This document shows, one piece after another, positions 1 through 55,248 of a stretch of DNA of 64,000 nt (positions are counted from its first letter, which is position 1; every line of letters begins with the position of its first letter). The DNA is from Conchocele bisecta. Its lineage: Eukaryota; Mollusca; Bivalvia; Lucinida; Thyasiridae. Below the pieces are notes generated by a model, which was given only the letters and a program-made list of their open reading frames with translations, did no database searches and was not told where the DNA came from. The DNA is taken from positions 125,106,569 through 125,170,568 of the forward strand of contig CM055266.1 of assembly GCA_029237695.1 (NCBI GenBank), in the 5' to 3' direction. Both the position numbers and the translations under genes were made by a program.

Positions 1-71
1 CACCTTCTTTATTATGGCCTTATGTTTTACCGCTGGGCGGGCGAGCGGCTGACAGAAAAAGTGCACAGATC

Positions 72-430
72 GTGTACACAACTCCTCCGAAACCGTTCAG
101 TAGATCGATCTGAAACTATACACACGTCTTCTACACATATTGATGCTGTGCACCTTTATGTTTTTATGCCGAAAAAATATTTTTTAACAAAAATATCACC
201 TTTTTAACTTAGCCATTGTTTCTACATTTTTCTATACAATTCTATATACGGTAGAGAGTTTGTGTACACAACTCCTCCGAAATCGTTCAGTCGATCGTTC
301 TGAAACTATACACACGTCTTCTACACATATTGAAGATGTGCACCTTGGTGTTTTTATGCCGAAAACATATTTTTTAACAAAAATATCACCTTTTTAACTT
401 TATAGCCATTTTTTCTAAATTATTGTATCC
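72..430. repeat. Two-unit tandem repeat, 190-bp period
   Basis: Two close copies of one sequence start at 72 and 262 (both begin TGTACACAACTCCTCCGAAA). No coding function is apparent. It lies in the KDM5 intron after exon 17. Confidence 0.8.
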
Positions 431-488
431 AATTCCCTATCATTTCTACTTTACACTCTACTTTTCTATCTCTGCCTACATTAGTATA

Positions 489-2056
489 CAGTCGAACTTC
501 GATGGGTCGAACCCTGGTAAACTCGTCAGCCATGCTTGCCTCGAACTAGCCTTTAGGTCCCGGCAGAATTCCTATATAAATACGTTAAAACTACCCGGTA
601 TAGGTCGAACTTGTGAAAGTCGAACAACTCTCAATGCCTCGAGTGAGTGAGTGAGTGAGTGAATAGGGTTTAACGTCCGCTTTTCTGACATAGAGGTACA
701 AGCCTCAGGGAGTCTACACGCAGACGGGTCAACGGGGTCGAGTCCCATATCCACCTGTCCAAGGGGGGTAAATCCCAACTTCAGAACTCAATATTTACAA
801 TCAAAATATATATTCAGTCCTGAAATTAGAACAACCTGATCTGGTGCCAGGCCCTCGCCACACCAGCATCATTTATCCAATCCCCATCATTTATCCAATC
901 CCCTAAAAGTAATAGGATTAGCGCTAATCTTACTTTTATATATGGGGCATAGCCCGACTCAACTCTCACATACAAGAAAGCCAAAAATGTACACGAGGGC
1001 CAAATCCGGTATAGTGGGTTCCGGAAAGTATGAACCCAATCGTTAAGCCAGTTTAGTCGCCTTTTACGACAAGCAATGGCTACTGCAGCACTATTCTCAG
1101 GATCAGTTGATCCCGCCCCGGTGCCTGCACGGGGCATGGCAGCACATTCAATGCCTCGAATCGCTGCCAGCCCGGTCGTGTATAAATCCACTATAAACAT
1201 CACAAAAACTCGAACATGTCAGACGATTGTCTCCAGACTAGTTGATTGACTTTCACACCTATTGTTAACCGGTTGTCAAACAAATCTCAAGTGGTCATTT
1301 GAGCGTATACAATAACGGCAGTCGTGACCAGCATACGTGGTAATTATGCATTGACCAATGTCGGCGAAGTTGTTAGTTAATTAAAGTGGTAATTTATGGG
1401 ACATGTGGAATTAAATAGCGCTCAGTTTTAATTTTAATTTAACTTGTACTGGGTTCCATGTGATAGTAAATTATGATATGCAGTGAATGTGGTTCTGGGT
1501 CCGAAGTAGTGATGGGGCGACTGGGCATGCATCTATTGATTTATCAGTGTATGACGAGCGATGTAATTTTATACCTGCAAGCATGCGCATCATTGTATGG
1601 CAAATACTTATTCACTCACAAAGATTTATATTTGATTAGATAAATATTTGTCATGAAATTACGCAAATGCCAATAGGTACAAAATCAGAGATGTTTTCAC
1701 ATGATGGACGGGGCAATCAAGTCCGCCAATTGTATTTCGTAATCATTTTCTGTTGTTCTCATGTTCTATTGCTGTATAATGGCTATGTAAATAAAAACAC
1801 ACATGAGTTTGCCGCTTTCTTTATTTTATTAAAGCCTGTTTCTGTTAATAAACGACTGTGACAATCAACCGTAAATGCAAATGTAAGTGCATTTATATGA
1901 AACGTGTCGTAATGACGACTTGTTTCACTTTAATAGTACACTGACCAACTCGTAGATCTGAAATGGTTACAGTAGAAAATCCCGATGGGTCGAACAACGG
2001 ATGGGTCGAACTAAAACTTAACCCCGCAGGCTGTTCGACCTATTGAAGTTTGACTG
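489..2056. mobile_element. Non-autonomous pogo/Tigger-like DNA transposon, 1.57 kb
   Basis: The ends are imperfect inverted repeats: CAGTCGAACTTCGATGGGTC on the left and its counterpart ending TTGAAGTTTGACTG on the right. Both ends are flanked by TA, the target duplication of Tc1/mariner-type elements, and CAGT tips with that spacing are typical of the pogo branch. No transposase frame is visible. A SINE-like element is nested inside (643-1147), so this element is the older insertion. Confidence 0.72.
643..1147 (-). mobile_element. SINE-like retroposon with (CACT)n tail, copy 1
   Basis: A 505-bp element bounded by a 12-bp direct duplication TCAATGCCTCGA (631-642 and 1148-1159). Read on the minus strand it starts near GCCCCGTGCAGGCACCGGGG and ends in CACT repeats, like a 3' microsatellite tail. 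A second copy with a different duplication is at 29462-29931. I could not place convincing Pol III boxes, so its class is uncertain. An open frame on the minus strand here is not a gene. Confidence 0.78.
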
Positions 2057-2434
2057 TACATGTTTAGCACAACGAGATGAAGAAATAATGCTATAGACTT
2101 TCAAATTCTCATTAATGTTTCTTGCCTTGGTGACAGCTTCACATTTCTGCATCTTCGCTGTCTGGCGCATATTCGACGGGCGTATTTTGTGACTTGCGGC
2201 ACTCTTGTTATGTTTTATTATTGTTGATAAATGTGTTTTGAGTATGCACTCGTCGCAACAACTATGATAATAGTTTTTGTTTTGGGACAGTTTCGTATAA
2301 GAAATCTTACGGGGACACTTAGTCACTTTTTCAAAATTAATTGCCCTGAAAATTATATTTTCCAGGACAAGTCAGGGCAAGTCACTTTTTTCAAGTCACT
2401 GGACTAAAAAATCAATTTGTACAGCCCTGGAAGC

Positions 2435-2562
2435 ACACCCCAGTAATAATGAAGTACACCTCGGTACCCATCAAGGACACCCCAGTAACAATGAAGCACA
2501 CTCGAGTAACAATCAAGCACACCCGAGTAACAATCAAGCACACTCGAGTAACAATGAAACAC
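2435..2562. repeat. Short tandem repeat, about 21-bp unit
   Basis: About six degenerate copies of a unit like CACTCGAGTAACAATCAAGCA, in the intron 30-160 bp downstream of the exon 17 donor. Confidence 0.75.
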
Positions 2563-2595
2563 ATGGTCTCAGCGATAGTGTAAGGGTCGGCATAC

Positions 2596-45924
<43,329 letters not shown>

Positions 45925-46974
45925 TGCAACAGCTATAATGCAATATTCTTCATCCGTATATATGGCTCTAAACAGTTATATATCCGTGTTTTCATATAAT
46001 ATTTTGCAAAATTCCATGTATTTTTAAGCAACGAAAACACAAGTCGGATGTGACCTAACAACACATCTTTGACAGGAGGCAGTGCCCTAAAAAGTAGTTC
46101 TGAAAAACGTATTTAAAATGAAAGGCAGTAGCCACTTACGAAGCTATATAAATGTATATTATATTGTAGAAATATATTGTTCGTAATTTATTTCTTAAAC
46201 TTATAAACTATAATTTTCTGTTTTGGTGAAAGGTCACGTTTGGCGTATTAATATATTTGAATCATTGTTTTGATTGGATGACTAAATATGGATGATGATA
46301 CGGAGTTAATGTTTTTTTATTATTATTTTAATATTACACAAATTGGAAATTTCTCCGAGAATATATGTTGACATAGAGTTTGAAATAATATTTCGATTTT
46401 TGTATGCTTAAGTATAATATATAATAGTATCATGTACTTTAAATACCTTACCTCCACCATGAAAATGTATCTGCACGGCAATATTTCCAATAAAGTGTCA
46501 CACAACTGTTAGACAATTATACATTGATCAGGACCAAGTAATGTGCGTATACGTACATGCATGGGCGGATTCAGTGGTCGGTAAAGATTTTTTACAAGTT
46601 ACAAGGCACGTTTCTACGTTCGCGTTGTGAATTTATTGTTTATTGTTGTTTTTTTTGCTCCAAAATACATTTGCATTTATAATATTGACTACAGAACCAT
46701 GCAATCTGTGATACAAAGCAAGTATGAAACAACCAAAGTCCCACATAGCCCAGTCGATTAATTTGTTTTGTTTATTAATTTATTTTATTATAAATTGAGA
46801 AAGGTCCATGCAGGCACATAGAGAGAGACTAACTTAAAATCCTTAGTCCGTGTACCTGATTGGCCATATACTGGACACGTACGTGATTTTAAATAAAAAG
46901 TGATGAACCTGAGACAAGTCAATATGACTACCTATATTGACATAGGGGCGGAGCTTCCAATCTCAATCGCCGGA
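45925..46974. other. Upstream of KDM5 start: possible 5' UTR and promoter
   Basis: This should contain the 5' UTR and perhaps the promoter of KDM5, but no TATA box, CpG island or initiator can be singled out with confidence. There is no other gene in either direction. Confidence 0.4.
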
Positions 46975-46986
46975 CGTTGAGAATAT

Positions 46987-47275
46987 TTTTTTTTTTTTTT
47001 GCTTATATTTAACGGCGGCACTGGCTCTAGGACCTTGCATGCCGTCTCCCAAGAATGGGAGAATGAACGGAGGTAGAGACTTTTTGAGAGAAGCCGGTAA
47101 TTCGTATTTACAGAGCAACTACGAATTATCGGTACCCATTTACAGCTTGGTGAACTGGAGCAGTGTGGATAAAGTGTCTTGCTCAAGGACACAACGCACG
47201 CCGCTAGTCAGGCTCGAACCCACGACCCTTGGATCAGTAGTCCGACACACTAACCATTACGCCACGGCGCTCCAC
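46987..47275 (-). mobile_element. tRNA-derived SINE with poly-A tail, family S2
   Basis: It is flanked by the 12-bp duplication CGTTGAGAATAT (46975-46986, 47276-47287). On the minus strand it starts GGTGGAGCGCCGTGGCGTAA, a tRNA-like head with A-box-like TGGCGTAATGG and B-box-like GGGTTCGAGCC, then a body containing TTGAGCAAGACACTTTATCC, and ends in poly-A (read as T on plus). Complete and with clean borders. Confidence 0.88.
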
Positions 47276-47287
47276 CGTTGAGAATAT

Positions 47288-49140
47288 GTAACGACCAGTC
47301 ATTTTAACTCAAATGGTTGCATTGTTTGGTCTTTGGTTTCCATGACGCTTTTATATCGTTTTAGCTATTTTTAAACTGTGCATGCCATATGTAACTATAT
47401 TGTTTTAACATACTCCAAATCCGCTATTTTAATTCTCATATTCATAATTATGCTTTCACCTTACATGTAACTATTGTTTGGAATGGTGGCCCGTATAGTT
47501 TTCGAACTTATGGCCACTATAAATAAACTTACCACAACAATCACGACATGTTATATTTTTGGAAATTTGAGACAAAATCTAAGATTTTTTTATCAGCAGA
47601 ACCAAGGAATGGTTCTCGGTCGATATCACTTTTATAGGGTCGATAAAACCATGTATTGGCCTTACAAAACGGCAATACTTGTATAATATTATAGTTTTTA
47701 TGTTATCAATGTATCCATATGGATGATGGGCCTACGAATGTTAGTCGTTTGGGTTGTTCGCTTTCGCCATCATAATATATTTCCAACTCTAGTATCGTTT
47801 AGCGTGTCGATTGCATTTTCATTATTTCTCACTGAATTGAAATGAGACTCCATATAGTATGAATTTACAGTGTATCTTTTGATCAGTCCTTGTGTCTACT
47901 TCACACACTCACATCACTCTGCAGAATGCTATTGTATATGTGGTGGATTTGCGTCAAGTCTAACGGCCGTGTCATGTGCGAAGCTCATAAATAGCGCCGG
48001 GTGTCGGAGCTTTGTTGAGATATTTTTGAGGTTATAGGCGTTGGTCCGTATATTTATATATGGTAGCATTATATACAGATTCCATGCACAGCGTAGTTGC
48101 CTGTCTGCGAGTACACTCCTGCAGCCTTATAACAATATATTTTACTTGCTAGAAGCATGTGGTTCACTAGCTGACTGAGCGATGAACAGTACATACCCTG
48201 GCATGGCTCTAAACTGGTCGGAAATACAATTAGCCTCATCACTGGAAATTTGGAACACTAAAATGGACAGCTGAATAGTAATTCATGCGGTTAATGTTCT
48301 GTTTGTAGTTTTTCTGTATACGTATAAATTCTCGCGGTGTCACGCGCCACAGAAAATGTTTGTCATAGTTAACACAATTAGCAACTGTACATACGCGTGC
48401 CAGTCGTGTGTAGTCCAGTTAATGTCCGCGGGCTACTGACAATCCCCGAGTTGATAATCCATAAGAGAACATGCAATATTCCACACTTATCATATTAGGT
48501 GATAATCAAATTAAGTTTGTCCTTGGTCAGTTGTATATGCGTTTGTCGGCTAATTATTGCACTTGTACGTTAGATTTCTTTGGCGTACATCTTTATGGAA
48601 ATCATTGGCTTTTATTTTTGTTGTATATTCGACACAGAAACATACCCGCTTGAAACTATTTTCAAAAGCTTTACTACAAGATAGTTTCAGTATTGTACAC
48701 TTCTATACAATTACCATAAACACTGTAATAGCTTAACACGTGATAAAAGTACATGATAACAAAAATAATAACAGAATTTAACAGAACAATGTGAGAACTG
48801 AATGTAATCTCTGACATAGTCGATGACATAGTTTTCAGTCAATGCATGCGAGCATCTCGCTGGCTTACTACTCGCTAGTGAATCCACGCACAATGATGAT
48901 GAACATACCAGATTCCGAAATTTGCACACTGAAATCGGTCCTGCTCTACCATACATGATGGCAGTAAATTGACCGGACAATATCAAATTAAAATTAGCAA
49001 GCAAAATCACATAATTATGAATGCATAAGCCGTATTCAGAAGTTTGGAAATATATACACTGTGCAACAGCGTTATGGCAGATGTTATGTATCATGTTATA
49101 ACAGACAGACTGTATAGGTTCGTCAACACTGTATATATAG
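47288..49140. other. Intergenic, no gene seen
   Basis: Only short open frames are present. Around 48370-48460 a stretch (GTGTGTAGTCCAGTTAATGT) resembles 55430-55490, so part of it is an old repeat. Confidence 0.4.
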
Positions 49141-49545
49141 ATAATTTATTGACAAAAGGAGACTACACTTCAGCACTTCCCTAGGAGAGGAACTAAGAAC
49201 ATGCGACAACACGTATCTAATCCTATTACTAATGGGTAAAGACCCAATGACATTCATGTATGATATAACATCGAAATTAAAAAAAAATTGTGTTACCAAT
49301 ACGTCAATGTATTGACGAAAATGGTAGATGTAATGAACTAATTAACTGATCATAGGTGCGTATCCTGTGAGCACTTAGCAATGTATCATATACACGTGTG
49401 CTTCTTGAGGCATATTTCAACTTAGGTTCCTAAATGTGTTTAATATTATTATGTATGTATGTTCTCGTCCTTTTGTATGTATGTATTTGTGTTACATGTT
49501 CCATAATCTCCGAATACGGAGGAAATAAAGAACGAATGAAAAGTC
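49141..49545 (+). repeat. Possible 3' end of a non-LTR retrotransposon
   Basis: It ends with CTCCGAATACGGAG, a short hairpin, followed by GAAATAAAGAACGAATGAAA, a typical LINE 3' terminus. No coding part remains, so the call is weak. Confidence 0.35.
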
Positions 49546-49653
49546 CGTTTTTTCATTGAAGGGAAGATGTATAAGAAATAAGAATTAACACTAAGGAATT
49601 GCTGATTATGCCAACGTTTCATTATTTTCCTTCAAACTGTACAAAACAAAGTT

Positions 49654-50911
49654 AAACTAGAGCAGCTGAAGCTGCATCAACGGTTTGAGGCTTGATGTAC
49701 TGACAAACGTACACTGGCAAAGTGATTAGAAGACATTGCCAATGACGAAAACATATGAAACTCAAAAAAAATTGATGCAATTCCAATGAAATTGAAAAAA
49801 TAAAGTTTTGTATTTTCAGAATCGCTTGACTATCCTAAGCATTTTTCATTATATAACGTTCTACGAAATGTGTACCGTTAACCCCCTAGTCTGACATTGA
49901 AGTTGAGACGATTCTAAAGCACTCACAGCATGTCAGTTCGTATATAAAACCAGTGTCTGATACAGCCCACCATACCTGTCTGGCCTCCACCTCGAAGTTT
50001 GTCAGCTGTACACACTGTTCTAGGCGGCTAAGTTTATATGCTCGTTCTCAAACTTCAAATCATGTAGCTCGCGCATTTGAGCAGATAGCTAAAACTACCA
50101 GCGAACCGGAGATAGAGAATTTTATTGGCTTTTTAATGCAAAAAAAATATTTGAAATCGGTTGAATAATAAGGAAGTTATGACCATTTCAATTTTTTTTT
50201 ATTTTTTTTTTAAAAACAAACTTCAAATGCCTACAACTCTCTCATTTGGGCAGATAGCCAAAAACTACCAGCGAAACGGAGATAGAGAATTTTGTTGGCT
50301 TTTTAATGCAAAAAAAATATTTGAAATCGGTTAGATAATAAAAAAGTTATGACCATTTCAAATTTGAAAAATTGAAGAAAAAAAACGTCCAAGTTTGAAA
50401 GACAATATAATCAGAACTATTCAAGCCATTGCTCTGAAAATATCATCTTCTGTGCGGATGAATGTCCCGCGTGACGCTGTCAAAAAATTATGTTGCTGAG
50501 ATTACTGTACAAATTGGAAACTGTTTTCAAAGACCACCCGTTAAAATAAAATAAAAATCTGAAATTGTTGTTATTTTTTTCATTTTTCTCAATTTCACAT
50601 GTCTATAGCTCTCTCATTTGAGCAGATAGCCAAACATTGTCAGCGAAGCGAAGATAGAGAATTCTCGCAGCTTTACAATTCGAAAAGAATTTTTGAAATC
50701 GGTTGGAAAATTGGAAAATAAGGAAGTTATAGGGAATTATATGATATATGACGTCACTTCCGGTTTCGTAAAAAGTGACGTCATGAGAATTCTGAAAATT
50801 GAGTTATTCTCGTCTCACTGTTGATGCGAATCGGTATACAAAATTTGAAGTCGATCCGACCAGCGGTTTGGTCTGTAGTCTCGACGGCTGAATAAAAAGA
50901 AAAAGAAAAAA

Positions 50912-50942
<31 letters not shown>

Positions 50943-51096
50943 CCAACGAAAACAAAAGGTTTGAGGGATCAAATTCCTCAAACCTAAAAAGAAAAAAAAA
51001 ACCAACGAAAACAAAAGGTTTGAGGAATCAAATTCCTCAAACCTAAAAAAAACAACGAAAACAAAAGGTTTGAGGAATAAAATTCCTCAAACCTAA
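49654..51096 (+). mobile_element. Left arm of long inverted repeat: Helitron-like element
   Basis: It starts CTAGAGCAGCTGAAGCTGCA and ends in hairpins GGTTTGAGGAATCAAATTCCTCAAACC. The interior has repeated units with TTTTTAATGCAAAAAAAATA and GAGCAGATAGC. The 3' hairpin occurs three times in tandem (about 50957-50986, 51017-51046, 51067-51094). The right arm (53941-55248) is its reverse complement, nearly identical over about 1.3 kb. Confidence 0.8.
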
Positions 51097-51111
51097 ATAC
51101 TGTAAATTAGG

Positions 51112-51254
51112 GGATAACCATGCTTTTTTTTTCGATTTGGAGCGGTATGTGTGAGGTTTTATGGTCTGTGAATCAGTTTTACGGCTCCGCGTTCACAGAC
51201 CATAAAACCTCACACATACCGCTCCAAATCGAAAAACAAAGCATGGTTATCCCC
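51112..51254. repeat. Hairpin repeat, copy 1
   Basis: A palindrome with arms GGATAACCATGCTTT...GAGCGGTATGTGTGAGGTTT-type and loop around TTACGGCTCCGCG. A second copy is at 52778-52940. Confidence 0.78.
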
Positions 51255-53815
51255 ATTCTAATGCACCTAGTGTGCTCCCCGCTTTCTATAAACGTCGTAG
51301 CATATCACGAACAGTGATCTTTTTCATTACGTCAGCAGGTTGTTGTCGTCATATCGATAACCGCCTCACACCAAATGAATTTGAAGAAATTTAACTCCGC
51401 CGAAGAATATTCCCATTTCAAATAGAGATTAACGGGACTTTTTCTAAGACATCTATACATTTATTCAACTGTAATGTTTATATTAACTATTGTATTGCTT
51501 TTGTATGTGTAGTTGCAACAGTTATTTGCTTTTATTCATTTAAAGAAATGCCAACAATTCTGCATTGGGTTCGTGTGATTTTACAAAGGAAATGTCAGCA
51601 ACAACTTGTGTCAACAGGCCTAGGATTTCCCTGGATTTACGCCTAATTCAGGTGAATACCCATTTGCAATACAGTTTATTATGTATAGTCATGTATGTGC
51701 ACATTGGAATTCGTAAAGTTATAGGCTGGTACTGGCATATTGAGTTTGCATTTGAGCACTTTATTAAATTCTTCTGCATTTTGGGCGGGTGGGGTAATAT
51801 TTTTAGGAATTTGTTCAAGGGCCAGGCCACCACACTGAATCCACGTTTGTCAGCCGTTGGTAGATTCTCTTTTCCGCTCCAAATCGAAAAACAAAGCATG
51901 GTTATCCCCATTCTAATGCACCTAGTGTGCTCACCGCTTTCTATAAACGTCGTAGCACATCACGAACAGTGATATTTTTCATTACGTCAGCAGGTTGTTG
52001 TCGTCATATCGATAACCGCCTCACACCAAATGAATTTGAAGAAATATGTAACTCCGCCGAAGAATATTCCCATTTCAAATAGAGATTAACGGGACTTTTT
52101 CTAAGACATCTATACATTTATTCAACTGTAATGTTTATATTAACTGTTGTATTGCTTGTGTATGTGTAGTTGCAACAGTTATTTGCTTTTATTCATTTAA
52201 AGAAATGCCAACAATTCTGCATTGGGTTCGTGTGATTTTACAAAGGAAATGTCAGCAACAACTTGTGTCAACAGGCCTAGGATTTCCCTGGATTTACGCC
52301 TAATTCAGGTGAATACCATCTGTAATACTGTTTATTATGTAGTCATGTATGTGCACATTGGAATTCGCAGTTATAGGCTGGTACTGGCATATTGAGTTTG
52401 CATTTGAGCACTTTATTAAATTCTTCTGCATTTTGGGCGGGTGGGGTAATATTTTTAGGAATTTGTTGAAGGGCCACCACACTGAAGCCACATTTGTCAG
52501 CCGTTGGTAGATTCTCTTTTCTTTGCTTTGGGTGATCATGTCAATATGGCCGAATGGATAACCGAAAATGTACCGAAATTAATTTGCAAATATTTGCATT
52601 CCCGCCGCGCTGGCCATTGTTTACAAAAGCGCGTAGGGTTACATAAATATGTCAAGTTGTAAAACACAGGCTGGTAAAACGGAGATTTTATATGCTGTGA
52701 TTTTTCATATTTTATAGGCTCTGATTTCAATTGACCAATCAGATGCGTGCTTTCTAGTTTCGGTGCATTAGAATTAGGGATAACCATGCTTTGTTTTTCG
52801 ATTGGAGCGGTATGTGGGAGGTTTTATGGTCTGTGAATCAGTTTTACGGCGACGCGTTAGCGGAGCCGTAAAACTGATTCACAGACCATAAAACCTCACA
52901 CATACCGCTCCAAATCGAAAAACAAAGCATGGTTATCCCCATTCTAATGCACCTAGTGTGCTCCCCGCTTTCTGCAACGTCGTAGCATATCACGAACAGT
53001 GATATTTTTCATTACGTCAGCAGGCTGTTGTCGTCATCGATTTATAACCGCCTCACACCAAACGAATTTATGAAATGTAACTCCGCCGAAGAATATTCCC
53101 ATTTCAAGTAGAGATTAATGGGACTTTTTCTAAGACATCTATACATTTATTCAACTGTAATGTTTATTTTAACTATTGTATTGCTTTTGTATATGTAGTT
53201 GCAACAGTTATTTGCTTTTATTCATTTAAAGCAATGCCAACAATTCTGCATTGGGTTCGTGTGATTTTACAAACGAAATGTCGGCAACAACTTGTGTCAA
53301 CAGGCCTGGGATTTCCCTGGATTTACGCCTAATTCAGGTGAATACCCATCTGCAATACAGTTTGTTATGTATAGTCATGTGTGTGCACATTGGAATTCGT
53401 AAAGTTATAGGCTGGTACTATACTGGCATATTGAGTTTGCATTTGAGCACTTTATTAAATTCTTCTGCATTTTGGGCGGGTGGGGTAATATTTTTGGGAA
53501 TTTGTTGAAGGGCCACCACACTGAAGCCACGTTTGTCACTCGTTGGCAGATTCTCTTTTCCGCTTTGGGTTGTACATGTCCATATGGCAGAATGGATAAC
53601 CGAAAATGTACCGAAATTAATTTGGAAATATTTGCATTCCCCGTACGTCGCTGGCCATTGTTTACAAAAGCGCGTAGGGTTACATAAATCTGTCAAGTTG
53701 TAAAACACAGGCTGGTAAAACGGCGATTTTATATGCTGTGATTTGTCATATTTTATAGGCTCTGATTTCAATTGACCAATCAGATGCATGCTTTCTATTT
53801 TCGGTGCATTAGAAT
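51254..53815. mobile_element. Three tandem copies of an ~870-bp element with ATTCTAATGCACC inverted ends
   Basis: Unit 1 runs 51254-51872 (right part lost), unit 2 about 51910-52775 and unit 3 about 52940-53815. Units 2 and 3 begin ATTCTAATGCACC and end GGTGCATTAGAAT. All share the block with CCAACAATTCTGCATTGGGT and GGGCGGGTGGGGTAATATTT. Open frames up to 135 codons occur but they do not persist between copies, so no protein is claimed. Confidence 0.78.
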
Positions 53816-53940
53816 CTCCGTTTTATCCATACTTTAATAAAAGTTGAAGAATCAGGAAGACACCGACTAGTGCAGACCCTGTTATGCTTGTAAGCTAGTC
53901 GTAAATACCACGATATCCTTTCTTCAAACACCGTTATATT

Positions 53941-55248
53941 TAGGTTTGAGGAATTTGATTCCTCAAACCTTTTGTTTTCGTTGGTTTTTTTTTTCTTTTT
54001 CTTTTTTTTCTTTTTATTCAGCCGTCGAGACTACAGCCCAAACCGCTGGTCGGATCGACTTCAAATTTTGTATACCGATTCGCATAAACAGTGAGACGAG
54101 AATAACTCAATTTTCAGAATTCTCATGACGTCACTTTTTACGAAACCGGAAGTGACGTCATATATCATATAATTCCCTATAACTTCCTTATTTTCCAATT
54201 TTCCAACCGATTTCAAAAATTCTTTTTGAATTGTAAAGCTGCGAGAATTCTCTATCTTCGCTTCGCTGACAATGTTTGGCTATCTGCTCAAATGAGAGAG
54301 CTATAGACATGTGAAATTGAGAAAAATGAAAAAAATCAACAATTTCAGATTTTTATTTTATTTTAACGGGTGGTCTTTGAAAACAGTTTCCAATTTGTAC
54401 AGTAATCTCAGCAACATAATTTTTTGACAGCGTCACGCGCGGGACATTCATCCGCACAGAAGATGATATTTTTCAGAGCAATGGCTTGAATAGTTCTGAT
54501 TCTATTGTCTTTCAAACTTGGACGTTTTTTTTCTTCAATTTTTCAAATTTGAAATGGTCATAACTTTTTTATTATCTAACCGATTTCAAATATTTTTTTG
54601 CATTAAAAAGCCAACAAAATTCTCTATCTCCGTTTCGCTGGTAGTTTTTGGCTATCTGCCCAAATGAGAGATTGTAGGCATTTGAAGTAAAAAAAAATAA
54701 AAAAAAATGAAATGGTCATAACTTCCTTATTATTCAACCGATTTCAAATATTTTTTTTTTGCATTAAAAAGCCAATAAAATTCTCTATCTCCGGTTCGCT
54801 GGTAGTTTTTAGCTATCTGCTCAAATGCGCGAGCTACATGCATTTGAAGTTTGAGAACGAGCATATAAACTTAGCCGCCTAGAACAGTGTGTACAGCTGA
54901 CAAACTTCGAGGTGGAGGCCAGACAGGTATGGTGGGCTGTATCAGACACTGGTTTTATATACGAACTGACATGCTGTGAGTGCTTTAGAATCGTCTCAAC
55001 TTCAATGTCAGACTAGGGGGTTAACGGTACACATTTCGTAGAACGTTATATAATGAAAAATGCTTAGGATAGTCAAGCGATTCTGAAAATACAAAACTTT
55101 ATTTTTTCAATTTCATTGGAATTGCATCAATTTTTTTTGAGTTTCATATGTTTTCGTCATTGGCAATGTCTTCTAATCACTTTGCCAGTGTACGTTTGTC
55201 AGTACATCAAGCCTCAAACCGTTGATGCAGCTTCAGCTGCTCTAGTTT
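53941..55248 (-). mobile_element. Right arm of long inverted repeat: Helitron-like element
   Basis: The reverse complement of 49654-51096, with a single terminal hairpin (53942-53970) and the 5' end TGCAGCTTCAGCTGCTCTAG at 55226-55245. Length 1308 bp. Confidence 0.8.

Noticed and set aside
826..1203. 125-codon minus-strand open frame
   Set aside because: It lies within the SINE-like element; the same sequence in the second copy (29462-29931) is frameshifted.
1..2595. A further KDM5 exon (PLU-1 region) before the left edge
   Set aside because: I searched the minus strand for the family's next conserved blocks in the required phase and found none; the area is transposon sequence.
51565..51972. 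135-codon open frame in the tandem element units, partly repeated at 53251-53508
   Set aside because: The frame is not kept in all three units and shows no known domain; shared peptide reflects DNA repeat identity.
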